In this document: piece by piece, positions 37,767 through 46,758 of the stretch
Layout of the letters: every line of letters begins with the position of its first letter
Numbering within the stretch: the stretch's first letter is position 1
NCBI GenBank assembly: GCA_039818345.1
Contig: JBCBUC010000003.1
Span: 62,001 to 126,000, forward strand
Direction: 5' to 3'
From: Parvularcula sp039818345
GTDB taxonomy: Bacteria > Pseudomonadota > Alphaproteobacteria > Caulobacterales > Parvularculaceae
DNA: 64,000 nt
The notes under the pieces: model-generated
The model's input: only the letters and a program-made list of their open reading frames with translations
Told to the model about the DNA's origin: nothing
Databases searched by the model: none
Program-made: the position numbers and the translations under genes

Positions 37767-38795
37767 ATGAGCCATGCATTTGAAACGGTCGCTGTCGCCT
37801 TTTCAGAGGCACTGACCTCGAGCGAACCCCAATCCGCCCGCGATCTCATGGGTGAAGGTTTTCATTGGCACGCGGCCCATCCAGTGAACGATCTCGATTC
37901 TCCCGACGCGTTCTTTTCGGCGTATTGGGAGCCGATCACCCAAGCGATCCCCGACATCGAAGTCAGGCCCTTCATTCGTGTTGCCGGCGCCTATGACGGC
38001 GTTGCCCTCGACGGTGATGGATCTGCCGGAGACTGGGTATGCTCCACCGGTTATTTTGCGGGGACGTTCAAAGCTCCTCTCTTTGATATTCCGCCTACCC
38101 ACCGGCCGGTCTTCTTGCGGTATAGTGAGTTAATCCGCGTCGAGAACGGTAAAGTGGCCGAAGGGTACATCATACCCGACTTCGTCGACCTCATGGTCCA
38201 AGCCGGTGTGTGCCCTCTCCGCGCGAGCCTTGGCCATCCGGGCCCCGTGATGCCCCCACGGGCCATGGATGGCCTTGGCCGCGCGGACGCAGAGGAAAGC
38301 GAGACGCAAGCAAGCCTCGACCTCGTTCTTGCGATGCTTGATGGCCTTGGGCGGTTTGATGGCAAGTCGCTTTTCACGATGGACCAAGAGGAATTTTGGA
38401 GCGATCATTTCTTGTGGTTTGGCCCCGGAGGGATCGGCACAAGCCGTGGGCTCGAGGGCTTCCGTGCGCTTCACCAGGGGCCGTTTCTCAAGGGGTTCCC
38501 CAAACGCGGTGTCGACAAAAGCAAAACGCTGGTTGCGGACGGCCCTTACGTCGCGACCGGCGGCTGGCCGCATATGACGGCGAGCCATCTTGGCGGCGGA
38601 TGGCTCGGCCTTCCTCCCTCAGGACAAGAGCTCAAAATGCGGGTGATGGATTTTTGGCGGCGTGAGGGTGACCGCCTCGACGAAAATTGGGTGTCGATCG
38701 ATATCCTCCATATCCTCGATCAGATGGGCCTCGACCTCCTGCGGGTCATGCGACAACAGCGCGGCGACTATGGCAGTGATCTGGCGGACCTCTAA
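37767..38795 (+). CDS. Tandem SnoaL-like (NTF2-fold) protein A
   Basis: 342 residues, two NTF2-like domains (about 1-150 and 180-330) instead of the usual single domain of about 130. Domain 1 has GFHWHAAHPVNDLDSPDAFFSAYWEPI; domain 2 has FWSDHFLWFGPGGIGTSRGLEGFRALHQGPFLKGFP and GGWPHMTASHLGGGWLGLPPSGQELKMRVMDFWRREGDRLDENWVSIDILHIL. SnoaL relatives are polyketide cyclases, hydratases, isomerases and lyases. It begins 6 bases after the symporter stop, in the same operon. It is clearly homologous to the protein at 46759 (shared blocks WYGP/WFGPxGIGTxRGLxGF and WVxIDxIHIL). Confidence 0.85.
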   Translation: MSHAFETVAVAFSEALTSSEPQSARDLMGEGFHWHAAHPVNDLDSPDAFFSAYWEPITQAIPDIEVRPFIRVAGAYDGVALDGDGSAGDWVCSTGYFAGTFKAPLFDIPPTHRPVFLRYSELIRVENGKVAEGYIIPDFVDLMVQAGVCPLRASLGHPGPVMPPRAMDGLGRADAEESETQASLDLVLAMLDGLGRFDGKSLFTMDQEEFWSDHFLWFGPGGIGTSRGLEGFRALHQGPFLKGFPKRGVDKSKTLVADGPYVATGGWPHMTASHLGGGWLGLPPSGQELKMRVMDFWRREGDRLDENWVSIDILHILDQMGLDLLRVMRQQRGDYGSDLADL

Positions 38796-38811
38796 TTGCA
38801 TTCGGATGCAA
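38796..38811. promoter_or_regulatory. LacI-type operator upstream of the dehydrogenase-lacI operon
   Basis: TTGCATTCGGATGCAA, a palindrome with one mismatched base pair and the central CG usual for LacI-family sites. It lies immediately after the SnoaL-like stop and 38 bases before the dehydrogenase start, where it could block a promoter for dehydrogenase and lacI. Confidence 0.8.
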
Positions 38812-38849
38812 AAATGATAATCTCCCTCCACCGAACAAGGAGATAAGCC

Positions 38850-40139
38850 GTGGCACGCTGGCTAAAAGAAGGGATCGACCCAGAGGTCAAACTGCAATCG
38901 GACACCAAGGTCCGTAAAACCGTTGAGGACATCCTTGGCGATATCGACGCCCGCGGAGACGCGGCGGTGCGCGAATACTCCGCCAAGTTTGATGACTGGA
39001 ACCCGGAAAGTTTCCGCTTAAGCCGCGCGGAAATCGATGCTTGCTACGAAGAATGCAGTGAGCAGATGATCGACGATATCCGCTTTGCCCAAGAGCAGGT
39101 GCGGAACTTCGCCCAAGTGCAACGGGACTCGATGAAAGATGTCGAGGTGGAGACTCTGCCAGGTGTTACCCTCGGACACAAAAATATCCCCATGAACTCT
39201 GTTGGCTGCTATGTGCCAGGAGGGAAATATCCCCTCATTGCCTCCGCGCATATGAGTGTCGTGACAGCCAAGGTCGCTGGCGTCAAACGGGTCGTCGCCA
39301 CCGCGCCTCCTTTTGAGGGCAAGCCTCACCCGGCCATCGTTGTGGCCATGGATATGGGCGGTGCGGACGAGATCTACACGATTGGCGGCGTCCAGGGCGT
39401 CGGTGCGATGGCTCTTGGTACAGAAAGCCTCCCGCCGGTGGACTTCATTGTCGGCCCAGGCAACGCTTTCGTGGCGGAGGCAAAACGGCAGCTCTTTGGG
39501 AAAGTCGGGATCGATCTTTTTGCCGGACCGACCGAGACCCTTATCATTGCCGACGAAACTGTGGATGGTGAGCTGTGTGCCGCTGACCTTCTAGGCCAGG
39601 CTGAACACGGCCCCAACTCGCCAGCTGTCCTTCTCACCAATTCTGAGAAACTGGCGCGGGAAACAATGGAAGCCGTCGAGACGCAACTGACCTGGCTCGC
39701 CACCGCTGACATCGCTGGCCAAGCTTGGCGAGACTACGGCCAGGTCATCGTCTGTGACGGCTACGAGGAAATGATTGAAGTCGCGGACGAAATTGCCTCC
39801 GAACATGTGCAGGTGATGACCAAGGACCCACAATTGTTCCTTGATCGCATGACCAACTATGGCGCACTCTTTTTGGGGCCTGAGACCAACGTCTCCTACG
39901 GAGACAAAGTGATCGGCACCAATCATACACTGCCAACAATGAAGGCGGGACGGTATACGGGCGGCCTTTGGGTGGGTAAGTTTCTCAAGACTCATACCTA
40001 TCAGTGGGTCACAGAAGAAGCCTCGGTGCATGTTGGCGCGTACTGCTCACGCCTTTGCGGGTATGAAGGCTTCGCCGGGCATAAGGAGCAAGCGGACATT
40101 CGTCTGCGTCGTTATGGGCAAAAACCAGCAGCCGAGTAG
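38850..40139 (+). CDS. Histidinol dehydrogenase-family alcohol dehydrogenase (HpsN-like)
   Basis: 429 residues from GTG 38850 with AAGGAG 7 bases upstream. Zn-dependent NAD enzyme that oxidises a primary alcohol to a carboxylate in two steps. Family residues are kept: zinc ligands in LGQAEHGP (Gln, His), GDKVIGTNHTLPT (Asp) and GFAGHKEQA (His); catalytic Glu-His in SEHVQVMT. The overall sequence (NIPMNSVGCYVPGGKYPLIASAHMS; RYTGGLWVGKFLKTHTYQ) resembles, from memory, the sulfopropanediol dehydrogenase HpsN branch rather than HisD of histidine synthesis. There are no sulfolactate dehydrogenase or desulfonation genes nearby, so the substrate here is probably another CH2OH compound. Confidence 0.85.
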   Translation: MARWLKEGIDPEVKLQSDTKVRKTVEDILGDIDARGDAAVREYSAKFDDWNPESFRLSRAEIDACYEECSEQMIDDIRFAQEQVRNFAQVQRDSMKDVEVETLPGVTLGHKNIPMNSVGCYVPGGKYPLIASAHMSVVTAKVAGVKRVVATAPPFEGKPHPAIVVAMDMGGADEIYTIGGVQGVGAMALGTESLPPVDFIVGPGNAFVAEAKRQLFGKVGIDLFAGPTETLIIADETVDGELCAADLLGQAEHGPNSPAVLLTNSEKLARETMEAVETQLTWLATADIAGQAWRDYGQVIVCDGYEEMIEVADEIASEHVQVMTKDPQLFLDRMTNYGALFLGPETNVSYGDKVIGTNHTLPTMKAGRYTGGLWVGKFLKTHTYQWVTEEASVHVGAYCSRLCGYEGFAGHKEQADIRLRRYGQKPAAE

Positions 40140-41169
40140 TGAACAGGCGGGGCGGCGCAGCCTCAATTCCCGCCGCGTGACATCCTATGATGTCGCGCGC
40201 CTTGCCGGGGTCTCGCAATCTGCCGTCTCGCGGTGTTTTAAGCCGGGCGGCAGCGCCTCGGCAAAAACACGTGAGCGTGTGCTGGCAGCGGCAAAAGAGT
40301 TGGGTTGGCAACCGAACGCCTTGGCTCGAGGGCTGATCACACAGCAGTCGAACCTTATTGCCGTTCTGATATCCGGCAGCGTCAATCTCTATTACCCTGA
40401 AGTCCTCTTTACGCTGACCCAGCGGCTATCTGATGAGAAGCTCCGTGTGTTGCTTTTCACCGTGGATAGCGAAGATGATGTCGGTCCGGTTCTTGATCAA
40501 ATCTCTCAGTTCCAAGTGGACGCCGTGATCTCAGCATCGCATATGAAAAGCGAGGACGCTGATCGGTTTGAGGAGCGGCAAACGCCGATCATTTTCTTCA
40601 ATCGCTTTTTTGAGGACAGGTCGTCTGATGTTGTTCTCTGCGACCCCGAAGCACAAACGCGTCAATTGATCGGCTCACTGACCGCGCAGGGCCATGAACA
40701 CTTTGGCATCGTGTCAGGACCAAACAACAACATGGTCTCGCGCACGCGGCTGCGGGGTGTGCGCACCGCCATCGATAGCCATGGCGGCACAATCGTAGCG
40801 ACAGCGGCGGGCGATTTCACCTATGAGAGCGGTGCCAAAGCTGTACACGCACTGATGGCATCCGATCCCAGACCCACCGCGATCATCTGTGCAAACGACA
40901 TGATGGCCCTTGGACTGATCGACGAAGCACGAACCATCCTCGGGCTTCGGGTTCCCGAAGATGTGTCCGTCACAGGTTTCGACGGCATCGCTGCTGGCCG
41001 GCTTTCGAGTTATGAGCTGACCACCATCCGCCAACCGATCGGTCGGATGTGTGACGCTGTCGTCTCCATGCTGAAAGAGCAATCCGAACGGCCCGAACGG
41101 ACCTATGAGAAGCGTGTGTTCGAGGGGCTCCTTATTGAAGGCGCAACCATTGGGCCAGCACCCCAATAG
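40114..41169 (+). CDS. LacI-family transcriptional regulator
   Basis: 351 residues from ATG 40114, overlapping the dehydrogenase gene by 26 bases. Helix-turn-helix TSYDVARLAGVSQSAVSRCFKPGGSASAKTRERVLAAAKELGWQPNALARGL, then a periplasmic-binding-protein-like sensor domain (NLIAVLISGSVNLYYPEVL, AIICANDMMALGLIDEA, VSVTGFDGIAAGRLSSYELTTIRQP). The presumed operators are the TTGCATTCGAATGCAA palindromes at 38796 and 48585 and variants at 33428-33539. It would repress uptake and degradation genes until an intermediate or the substrate binds, and it would also control itself. Confidence 0.93.
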   Translation: MGKNQQPSSEQAGRRSLNSRRVTSYDVARLAGVSQSAVSRCFKPGGSASAKTRERVLAAAKELGWQPNALARGLITQQSNLIAVLISGSVNLYYPEVLFTLTQRLSDEKLRVLLFTVDSEDDVGPVLDQISQFQVDAVISASHMKSEDADRFEERQTPIIFFNRFFEDRSSDVVLCDPEAQTRQLIGSLTAQGHEHFGIVSGPNNNMVSRTRLRGVRTAIDSHGGTIVATAAGDFTYESGAKAVHALMASDPRPTAIICANDMMALGLIDEARTILGLRVPEDVSVTGFDGIAAGRLSSYELTTIRQPIGRMCDAVVSMLKEQSERPERTYEKRVFEGLLIEGATIGPAPQ

Positions 41170-41199
41170 CCGGAATACAACAAAGAGGCACCACAGCCC

Positions 41200-42342
41200 A
41201 TGAAACGCAGTACAGATCGCATGCTAACCACCCATGTCGGCAGCCTCCCTCGCACGAAGGATGTCACCGAGCTCGTCTTCGGTGTCGAGAATGGTGATAC
41301 GGTTTCAGAAGACCATTTCGACAGCGTCATCCGGCCGGCCGTGATCGATGTCATCAAGCGCCAGCGCGACAGCGGAGTCGATGTCGTCAGCGATGGCGAG
41401 ATGAGCAAAATTTCGTATGCGACCTATATCAAGGATCGTATCACGGGTTTTGATGGCGACAGTCCGCGGCGGGCGCCGGCCGACCTTGAAGAATTTCCTT
41501 CCTTCCTCGAACGGCAGGCAAAGGGCGGAGGTACACCGTCGTACAAGCGCCCCCGCTGTGTCGGTGCTATCGAACCAAAGAGCGAGGTCCCCCTCCAGGG
41601 CGACCTCTCTCGGTTTTCGGAGGCCCTTGATGGCTCTGGCGCTGAAGAGAGTTTCATGAATGCAGCCTCGCCCGGGGTCATCGCACTTTTTCAGCCCAAT
41701 GATTATTATTCCGATGACGATGCCTATCTTGAGGCACTGGCTGAGGCGATGCGGCCTGAATACGAAACGATCGTTGGAGCGGGACACCTCCTCCAACTCG
41801 ACAGTCCCGACCTCGGTCTTGGACGTCATATGATGTTCAAAGACCAATCCGATGAGGTCTACCAAAAGCGCGCTGATCGTCATGTCGAAGTCCTGAACCA
41901 CGCGTTGCGGAACATCCCAGCAGAGAAAGTGCGTATGCATATTTGCTGGGGCAACTACGAGGGGCCTCACCACTGCGATGCGCCGATGGATGTCGTGTTA
42001 CCGATCGCGCTGAAGGCGAAGCCGCAAGGCCTGCTGTTTGAAAACGCGAACCCGCGCCACGGTCACGAATGGACGGTCTTCGCCGAGGCGGAAAAGGCGG
42101 GAACGCTGGATGACAAAGTCTTGATCCCAGGTGTTATCGACTCAACGTCGAACTTCATCGAGCATCCTGACCTGGTCGCCGAACGCATTCAGCGGTTCAC
42201 AGACATTGTCGGACAGGAACGGGTGATCGCCGGTACCGATTGTGGGTTCTCAACCTTCGCAGGGTTCGGAGCGGTCGACGAAAACATCGTCTACGCCAAA
42301 CTTGCGGCGTTAGCCGAGGGCGCAAAGAGAGCCAGCGCATGA
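41200..42342 (+). CDS. MetE C-terminal-domain-like zinc methyl/alkyl transferase
   Basis: 380 residues, only the C-terminal barrel of cobalamin-independent methionine synthase. Zinc ligands are kept: His247 and Cys249 (MHICWGNYEG), Glu281 (FENAN) and Cys348 (GTDCGFSTF), matching the H-x-C...E...C set of MetE. N-terminal TTHVGSLPR is the family start. Proteins of this stand-alone kind include epoxyalkane:coenzyme M transferase and uncharacterised thiol transferases. In this operon it more likely moves a methyl or alkyl group between a catabolic intermediate and a thiol than makes methionine. The acceptor is unknown. Confidence 0.85.
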   Translation: MKRSTDRMLTTHVGSLPRTKDVTELVFGVENGDTVSEDHFDSVIRPAVIDVIKRQRDSGVDVVSDGEMSKISYATYIKDRITGFDGDSPRRAPADLEEFPSFLERQAKGGGTPSYKRPRCVGAIEPKSEVPLQGDLSRFSEALDGSGAEESFMNAASPGVIALFQPNDYYSDDDAYLEALAEAMRPEYETIVGAGHLLQLDSPDLGLGRHMMFKDQSDEVYQKRADRHVEVLNHALRNIPAEKVRMHICWGNYEGPHHCDAPMDVVLPIALKAKPQGLLFENANPRHGHEWTVFAEAEKAGTLDDKVLIPGVIDSTSNFIEHPDLVAERIQRFTDIVGQERVIAGTDCGFSTFAGFGAVDENIVYAKLAALAEGAKRASA

Positions 42343-43100
42343 GCTTCAAGGACAGACTCGCAAAACAAGACCCTCTCCTCGGCACGTTTCTCAAGACGCC
42401 CTCCCCCATTATCTGCGAAGTGATGGGACGGGCCGGGATCGATGCGGTTTGCCTTGATGCGGAACACGCCCCATTCGGACGTTGCGAGTTGGACCTTTGT
42501 CTGATGGCCCTCCGCTCCCAAGGCGTTCCTGCGATCGTCCGGATACCAACCCTCTCATCTGAGCACGTGCTGAATGCGCTCGACTGCGGCGCGACGGGGA
42601 TCCTTGTGCCCCACATTGTGACGGCAGCAGATGCAGAACGCGCGGTCGACCTCGCCCATTACGGCCGCGGTCGAGGCTATGCAGGATCATCACGGTCCGC
42701 CGGTTACATGGGACGCAGCATGGCAGAACAGCTCAAAGCGGCTGGGGAGGAAACCTGCGTCATTGCTCAGATCGAAGATGCCGAGGCTCTGGACCACCTT
42801 GATGACCTCTTCCGTGTCGAGATGGTGGATGCATTTTTCATCGGGCGCGCGGACCTTACGGTGTCACTCGGCTTTAAGGACCCCAGCGAACCGCAAGTCA
42901 TTGATACGGTGGCTGAGATTTGCCGCCGAGCGCAGGCAGCTGGTCGTACTGTCGGCATGTTCACGGGGAAAGCGGACGAAATCGCCTCGTGGCATGAGCT
43001 AGGCGCCTCCTTGTTCCTAATGAGTTCCGATCACGCCATGATGTTGGCTGGTGCCAAATCGCTCAACGATACGGTCCGGCCTCAGCTTGAGAGTCGGTAA
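42339..43100 (+). CDS. HpcH/HpaI-family class II aldolase
   Basis: 253 residues from ATG 42339, which overlaps the MetE-like stop as ATGA; 33 extra in-frame residues to 42240 are shadow. Divalent-metal pyruvate aldolase: catalytic His in LDAEHAPFG, substrate Arg in AIVRIP, metal Glu in AQIEDAEAL and metal Asp in GRADLTV. Such enzymes split 4-hydroxy-2-oxo acids to pyruvate and an aldehyde. It is the last gene on the plus strand and its end overlaps the convergent amidohydrolase by 19 bases. It is the best candidate for the C-C bond cleavage step of the pathway. Confidence 0.9.
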   Translation: MSFKDRLAKQDPLLGTFLKTPSPIICEVMGRAGIDAVCLDAEHAPFGRCELDLCLMALRSQGVPAIVRIPTLSSEHVLNALDCGATGILVPHIVTAADAERAVDLAHYGRGRGYAGSSRSAGYMGRSMAEQLKAAGEETCVIAQIEDAEALDHLDDLFRVEMVDAFFIGRADLTVSLGFKDPSEPQVIDTVAEICRRAQAAGRTVGMFTGKADEIASWHELGASLFLMSSDHAMMLAGAKSLNDTVRPQLESR

Positions 43101-43990
43101 AACGCCTCGGCGTTCTTCGCGAACATCATGTCTCGTTCATCAGCTGTGAATGTTTCAGCTGCATAGAAGAAAGCTTCCCAAACGGTCCGGTAGGACGCAT
43201 AAAGACTGTCGACCGGAAAGTTCGAACCGAACGCGACGCGCTGCGGCGTGAAAATATCGACAATGCGATGGACCCAATCGGCGATGTCTTGCCTGTGCCA
43301 CTCGTGATAGAACATACCGTAACCTGATATTTTACAGATACCGTCGACCTGATGCGCGAAGGCGGTCAGGCCTTCCGTCCAGGCTTTCAAGCCTTTGGGC
43401 GACGAGTCGTGCAGACTTCCAGCATGGCAAAGAGCGACACGTAAGCCGTCAACCGTTCCGAGTACGTCAGCAGCGCTGACGAGGTGCTTGGGCGTCAATT
43501 GAAGGTCAAAGGACAAGCCTCTCTTCGGCAACTCCCTCAATCCATCGACAAAATCCGTGTTTGACAACAACTGAGGCGTTGCCGACGCGTTGTCTTCCTC
43601 AGCGCTCCGGCTGACGATCTGGCGCACACCCCTTAATACGGGCGAGGCTGCGGTTTGACTATCAAGCAGATCCTCCAAGTTAAGAGCCGTGAGGTCAGCA
43701 AACGCAACAATTGCGCCGGGAAACCCGGTCCGGTGCCGCTCTCCCTCCAACCATTCCGTCTCCTTTAGCGCATCGTGACCTAGTGCCCCCACTTGGACGT
43801 GCACGGAACCAGTCACCGGGAGACCATCAAAATCTCTTTGAAAGTCTTCTGCGCGATAGTCTTTTTGAATCGGCGTTGGGTCACCGAAGAACCGGCGTTG
43901 CCCCTTTTCTATCAGCCATGGATAGTGAACAGCATCGAGATCCCAGAGATGATGATGAGCGTCAATAATCCGTTGGGGGATCACTGTCAT
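43082..43990 (-). CDS. Amidohydrolase-2 family hydrolase (lactonase-like)
   Basis: 302 residues, TIM barrel. IIDAHHHLWDLDAVHYPWL at the start supplies two metal or catalytic His; later LCHAGS and AFGSNFPVDSLYASYRTVWEAF (Asp) are typical. The family includes L-fuconolactonase, 2-pyrone-4,6-dicarboxylate hydrolase and related decarboxylases; the DAHHHxWD start and GSxFPVD end favour a lactone hydrolase. It is last in a six-gene minus-strand operon, its ATG overlapping the SnoaL-like stop by 4 bp. Confidence 0.88.
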   Translation of the reverse strand: MTVIPQRIIDAHHHLWDLDAVHYPWLIEKGQRRFFGDPTPIQKDYRAEDFQRDFDGLPVTGSVHVQVGALGHDALKETEWLEGERHRTGFPGAIVAFADLTALNLEDLLDSQTAASPVLRGVRQIVSRSAEEDNASATPQLLSNTDFVDGLRELPKRGLSFDLQLTPKHLVSAADVLGTVDGLRVALCHAGSLHDSSPKGLKAWTEGLTAFAHQVDGICKISGYGMFYHEWHRQDIADWVHRIVDIFTPQRVAFGSNFPVDSLYASYRTVWEAFFYAAETFTADERDMMFAKNAEAFYRLSS

Positions 43991-45042
43991 CCGAGGCGAG
44001 CCGCTGCAATTTGACGATGAAGCGCCACATCATCCCAAATCGTCGTTTCCTCACGAATGCGCCCATTCATGACCCGGTAGTGCGACACGCCGAGGATATA
44101 AATGGGTGCACCGCTCGCTCGACCGTAAACACCGTGCCCCTCATGCGACGCCCGCACAGACCATCGAAGCGCCACATCGACCGCGTCACCCAAATAGGGT
44201 GTCTCGGCCACGTGATCGATAGCGAGATGGGCGTTCGGGAATGCACCCAGGACCTGATCGATCATCTCTGTCAGCTGATCATGTCCATAGCAGTGGCGGC
44301 CCGTTGGATACCGAACATCAGCCCTGAAATCATAAAACTCTGGCAAATGGGCCTGAGACGTGGCGTTCCATGCAGCATGCAACGCCTCTGCCGCAACAGA
44401 GGATGCCTCGCCCTGCGCCGTTGCCTCATGCGAACCGACAGTTTCCCGCGCTGACGATAAGGCGTTGATCAACGAACGACCTTCGCTCTTGTCCTTCTCT
44501 GCGAGCTGGACGGCACACGCCGCAAGATCAAACCCCAGCTGGACACAAACGCTGCCATTGTCGCGCACCAGCCACTCTTCGATCACGCGGTTCTCTTTAC
44601 AAAGGCAATCAGCAATTGTTTGGACCTGAACGCGCCTCCCTGTCGGCGCGCCATACTCCGTGGTCCCCAGATTGGTCATCTTTGAGGTGATCAAGTGGGA
44701 AGAATGAAAGGCACCATCGCCGTCATCGGACCAAATCACATTGTCGCCGTCGAGCCGGCGGTCGGGAAAGGCCTCTAGGGTCTGTAACGTGTTGTCCCGA
44801 ACAGTCTTCGCTCCGACAATAGGTCCAGCCATCGTATGGATAGCACAGTCTTCGGAATAGTATTTGAGGCAGAGATCAACATCACGATCATGCCAGATGC
44901 GTTCCGTGATACGAATGATGTAGTGCGGAAAATCAACAAACTCTGGGTCGAACCCAGGTAGATCCATGCGGCGTCCCGGACCTGGGTTCATCATGTCGCG
45001 AATATCGGTCGTCGCCACGTGGGTGATAGGCTTGTTCGTCAT
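43987..45042 (-). CDS. Tandem SnoaL-like (NTF2-fold) protein B
   Basis: 351 residues; ATG 45042 overlaps the SDR stop as ATGA and is preferred to ATG 45054. Two NTF2-like domains: about 35-170 (ITERIWHDRDVDLCLKYYSEDCAIHTMAGPIVGAKTVRDNTLQTLEAFPD) and about 215-345 (ALHAAWNATSQAHLPEFYDFRADVRYPTGRHCYGHDQLTEMIDQVLGAFPNAHLAIDHV). It belongs to the SnoaL-like ester-cyclase group. It is less similar to proteins A and C than they are to each other. Reaction unknown. Confidence 0.82.
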   Translation of the reverse strand: MTNKPITHVATTDIRDMMNPGPGRRMDLPGFDPEFVDFPHYIIRITERIWHDRDVDLCLKYYSEDCAIHTMAGPIVGAKTVRDNTLQTLEAFPDRRLDGDNVIWSDDGDGAFHSSHLITSKMTNLGTTEYGAPTGRRVQVQTIADCLCKENRVIEEWLVRDNGSVCVQLGFDLAACAVQLAEKDKSEGRSLINALSSARETVGSHEATAQGEASSVAAEALHAAWNATSQAHLPEFYDFRADVRYPTGRHCYGHDQLTEMIDQVLGAFPNAHLAIDHVAETPYLGDAVDVALRWSVRASHEGHGVYGRASGAPIYILGVSHYRVMNGRIREETTIWDDVALHRQIAAARLG

Positions 45043-45764
45043 TGTGCTGTCCATCCGCCATCGACAAGAAGGCTGTGGCCGGTGATCATCCGGGCTTCAT
45101 CAGATGCAAGGTAAGACACCGCCCCCGCGACATCATCGACCGTAGCCACGCGCCCGAGCGGAATCATGTTGTTGACGAACTCTTTGAACTGAGGGTCTTC
45201 GAGCATCGGTTTGGTCATCGGCGTCTCAACAAAGGTTGGCGCAACGGAGTTCACACGGATGCCTCTCGGCGCAAGTTCCACAGCCATCGCCTTGGTCAGA
45301 CCCTCAAGCGCATGTTTCGTCATGCAATAAACGGTACGGCGGGGGGACCCGACGTGACCCATTTGCGACGTCATTTGCGTGATGCTCGCGCCTTCCTTCA
45401 TCACACGAAGAGCCGAGCGAGCGACACGGAAAGCTGTACGGACGTTAAGCCCCAGAACGTGATCAAGCGTTTCGTCTGTGACCTCCTCCATCAGTTCTGG
45501 TTTGTTCGTCCCCGCATTGTTAACGAGGATATCAAGCCGAGGAAGCGCTTCAACCTGCGTCAGCAGGTCGTCATTCATAACGTCGAGGGGCCAGATCTCG
45601 CCATCATCACCGAGTTCATCGGCAAGCGACTCAAGATCATCAGACGGACGAGCGACGCCGATGACATGCGCGCCATCGAGCCGAAGGCGCAAAGCGATAG
45701 CACGCCCAAGACCACGGCTCGCTCCCGTGACGAGCGCGAATCGGCCCTCCAGTTTTTCCTTCAC
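45039..45764 (-). CDS. Short-chain dehydrogenase/reductase
   Basis: 241 residues from GTG 45764, overlapping the cupin stop as GTGA. Classical SDR: cofactor motif TGASRGLG, VARPSDDL in the cofactor-selecting turn, NNAG, catalytic Ser in MTSQMG, YCMTK (Tyr, Lys), and the usual C-terminal LVDGGW. It probably interconverts a hydroxyl and a keto group of a pathway intermediate. Tight coupling to its neighbours argues for the same pathway. Confidence 0.9.
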   Translation of the reverse strand: MKEKLEGRFALVTGASRGLGRAIALRLRLDGAHVIGVARPSDDLESLADELGDDGEIWPLDVMNDDLLTQVEALPRLDILVNNAGTNKPELMEEVTDETLDHVLGLNVRTAFRVARSALRVMKEGASITQMTSQMGHVGSPRRTVYCMTKHALEGLTKAMAVELAPRGIRVNSVAPTFVETPMTKPMLEDPQFKEFVNNMIPLGRVATVDDVAGAVSYLASDEARMITGHSLLVDGGWTAQ

Positions 45765-46756
45765 TGAAGTGTTCCTTCTGCTGCGCGCCGACCGTCCCCG
45801 CCCCTCACCGCAACGATGGTCGCGTCGGAAAGAGCAAGCGCCCCGCGCGCAGAATCGCGCCGGAGGCTGATCGTATCGCCGGCATTGGCCGTAATCGTCT
45901 CAACACCATGGTCGCCTGAGACGAGGATACTTCCGCTTTGCACGAACCAAACTTCGGGCATGCCCAATGCGCCTGCGCCAATCGAATAGTCTTTTTTGAG
46001 CCTCAGCTCCGTCACCGTGAAACCGTGCTTCCAGTTGAGAGGCTCCGGACCAATCAGCGGACGGGCGGTAACGCCGTCAGGTGCTTCCATAAGGTCAACC
46101 AGGCTATCGGATCGTAAGACACAAGTCTCAAGATCAGTACTCGACGCTTTTGTCAACGCAGCGATCTGGTCCGGGGACGTTCGAGGCATCGGCCCCACAT
46201 CTGCGGGAGGCTCTTGCCCCGCTGCCAAATCGACGAGCGAGCCATTTTCAAGCAGCAACAGTCCATAGTCTTTGGCGAGATCAAACACTTGAGGCGCCCA
46301 GAGCACCCGGCCCGGATCATCACCCCCGAGGACCGCGAAGAGAAACCCGACATCCTCTCCGACGTTTTCAAAACCGCGGAAAAGGTTTGTCGGCAGAGAA
46401 ATCAGGTCGCCGGGGCGCAGGATCACTTCCCCATCCTCGGCTGTCTCACCACTCATGAAACGCCAAGTCCCCTGATGGACGTAAAAGACCTCGACCGTGT
46501 CATGACTATGCTGAGAGTTCAGGCAACCCGGCGGTTGGCGGGCACCGCCAATGTTAAAGCCGTGAGGTTCGGCGATGTGCACAAACTGATTGGGATTCTC
46601 CGACACACCAGGCCCGACAATCGTGAAGTTCTCCTTTTGATCAGACCCCGGCGTTCGCGTATCAATGAAAGCATCCCGACACGCGCGCAGTTCGCCATAT
46701 CGCACGATGGCGTGAGGAGAAGGTCGTTCTTCTAATGCGCTCTTACTGGCACTCAT
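45761..46756 (-). CDS. Bicupin-like protein, possible dioxygenase or isomerase
   Basis: 331 residues from ATG 46756 (MSASKSALEERPSPHA), 7 bases after GGAGG; ATG 46759 is immediately before it, and the frame is open to 46870 inside the preceding gene. First cupin: CLNSQHSHDTVEVFYVHQGTWRFM...DGEVILRPGDLISLPTNLFRGFENVG, with His, His and Glu in metal positions. A second, weaker cupin near the C-terminus (VTELRLKKDYSIGAGALGMPEVWFVQSGSILVSG...NAGDTISL) lacks the His set. Gentisate-dioxygenase-like bicupins have this layout, but sugar or keto-acid isomerases do too. Confidence 0.8.
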   Translation of the reverse strand: MSASKSALEERPSPHAIVRYGELRACRDAFIDTRTPGSDQKENFTIVGPGVSENPNQFVHIAEPHGFNIGGARQPPGCLNSQHSHDTVEVFYVHQGTWRFMSGETAEDGEVILRPGDLISLPTNLFRGFENVGEDVGFLFAVLGGDDPGRVLWAPQVFDLAKDYGLLLLENGSLVDLAAGQEPPADVGPMPRTSPDQIAALTKASSTDLETCVLRSDSLVDLMEAPDGVTARPLIGPEPLNWKHGFTVTELRLKKDYSIGAGALGMPEVWFVQSGSILVSGDHGVETITANAGDTISLRRDSARGALALSDATIVAVRGGDGRRAAEGTLQ

Positions 46757-46758
46757 CA

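Noticed and set aside
45042..45767. 241-codon plus-strand frame exactly opposite the SDR gene
   Set aside because: The SDR frame has complete cofactor and catalytic motifs; the antisense frame has none.
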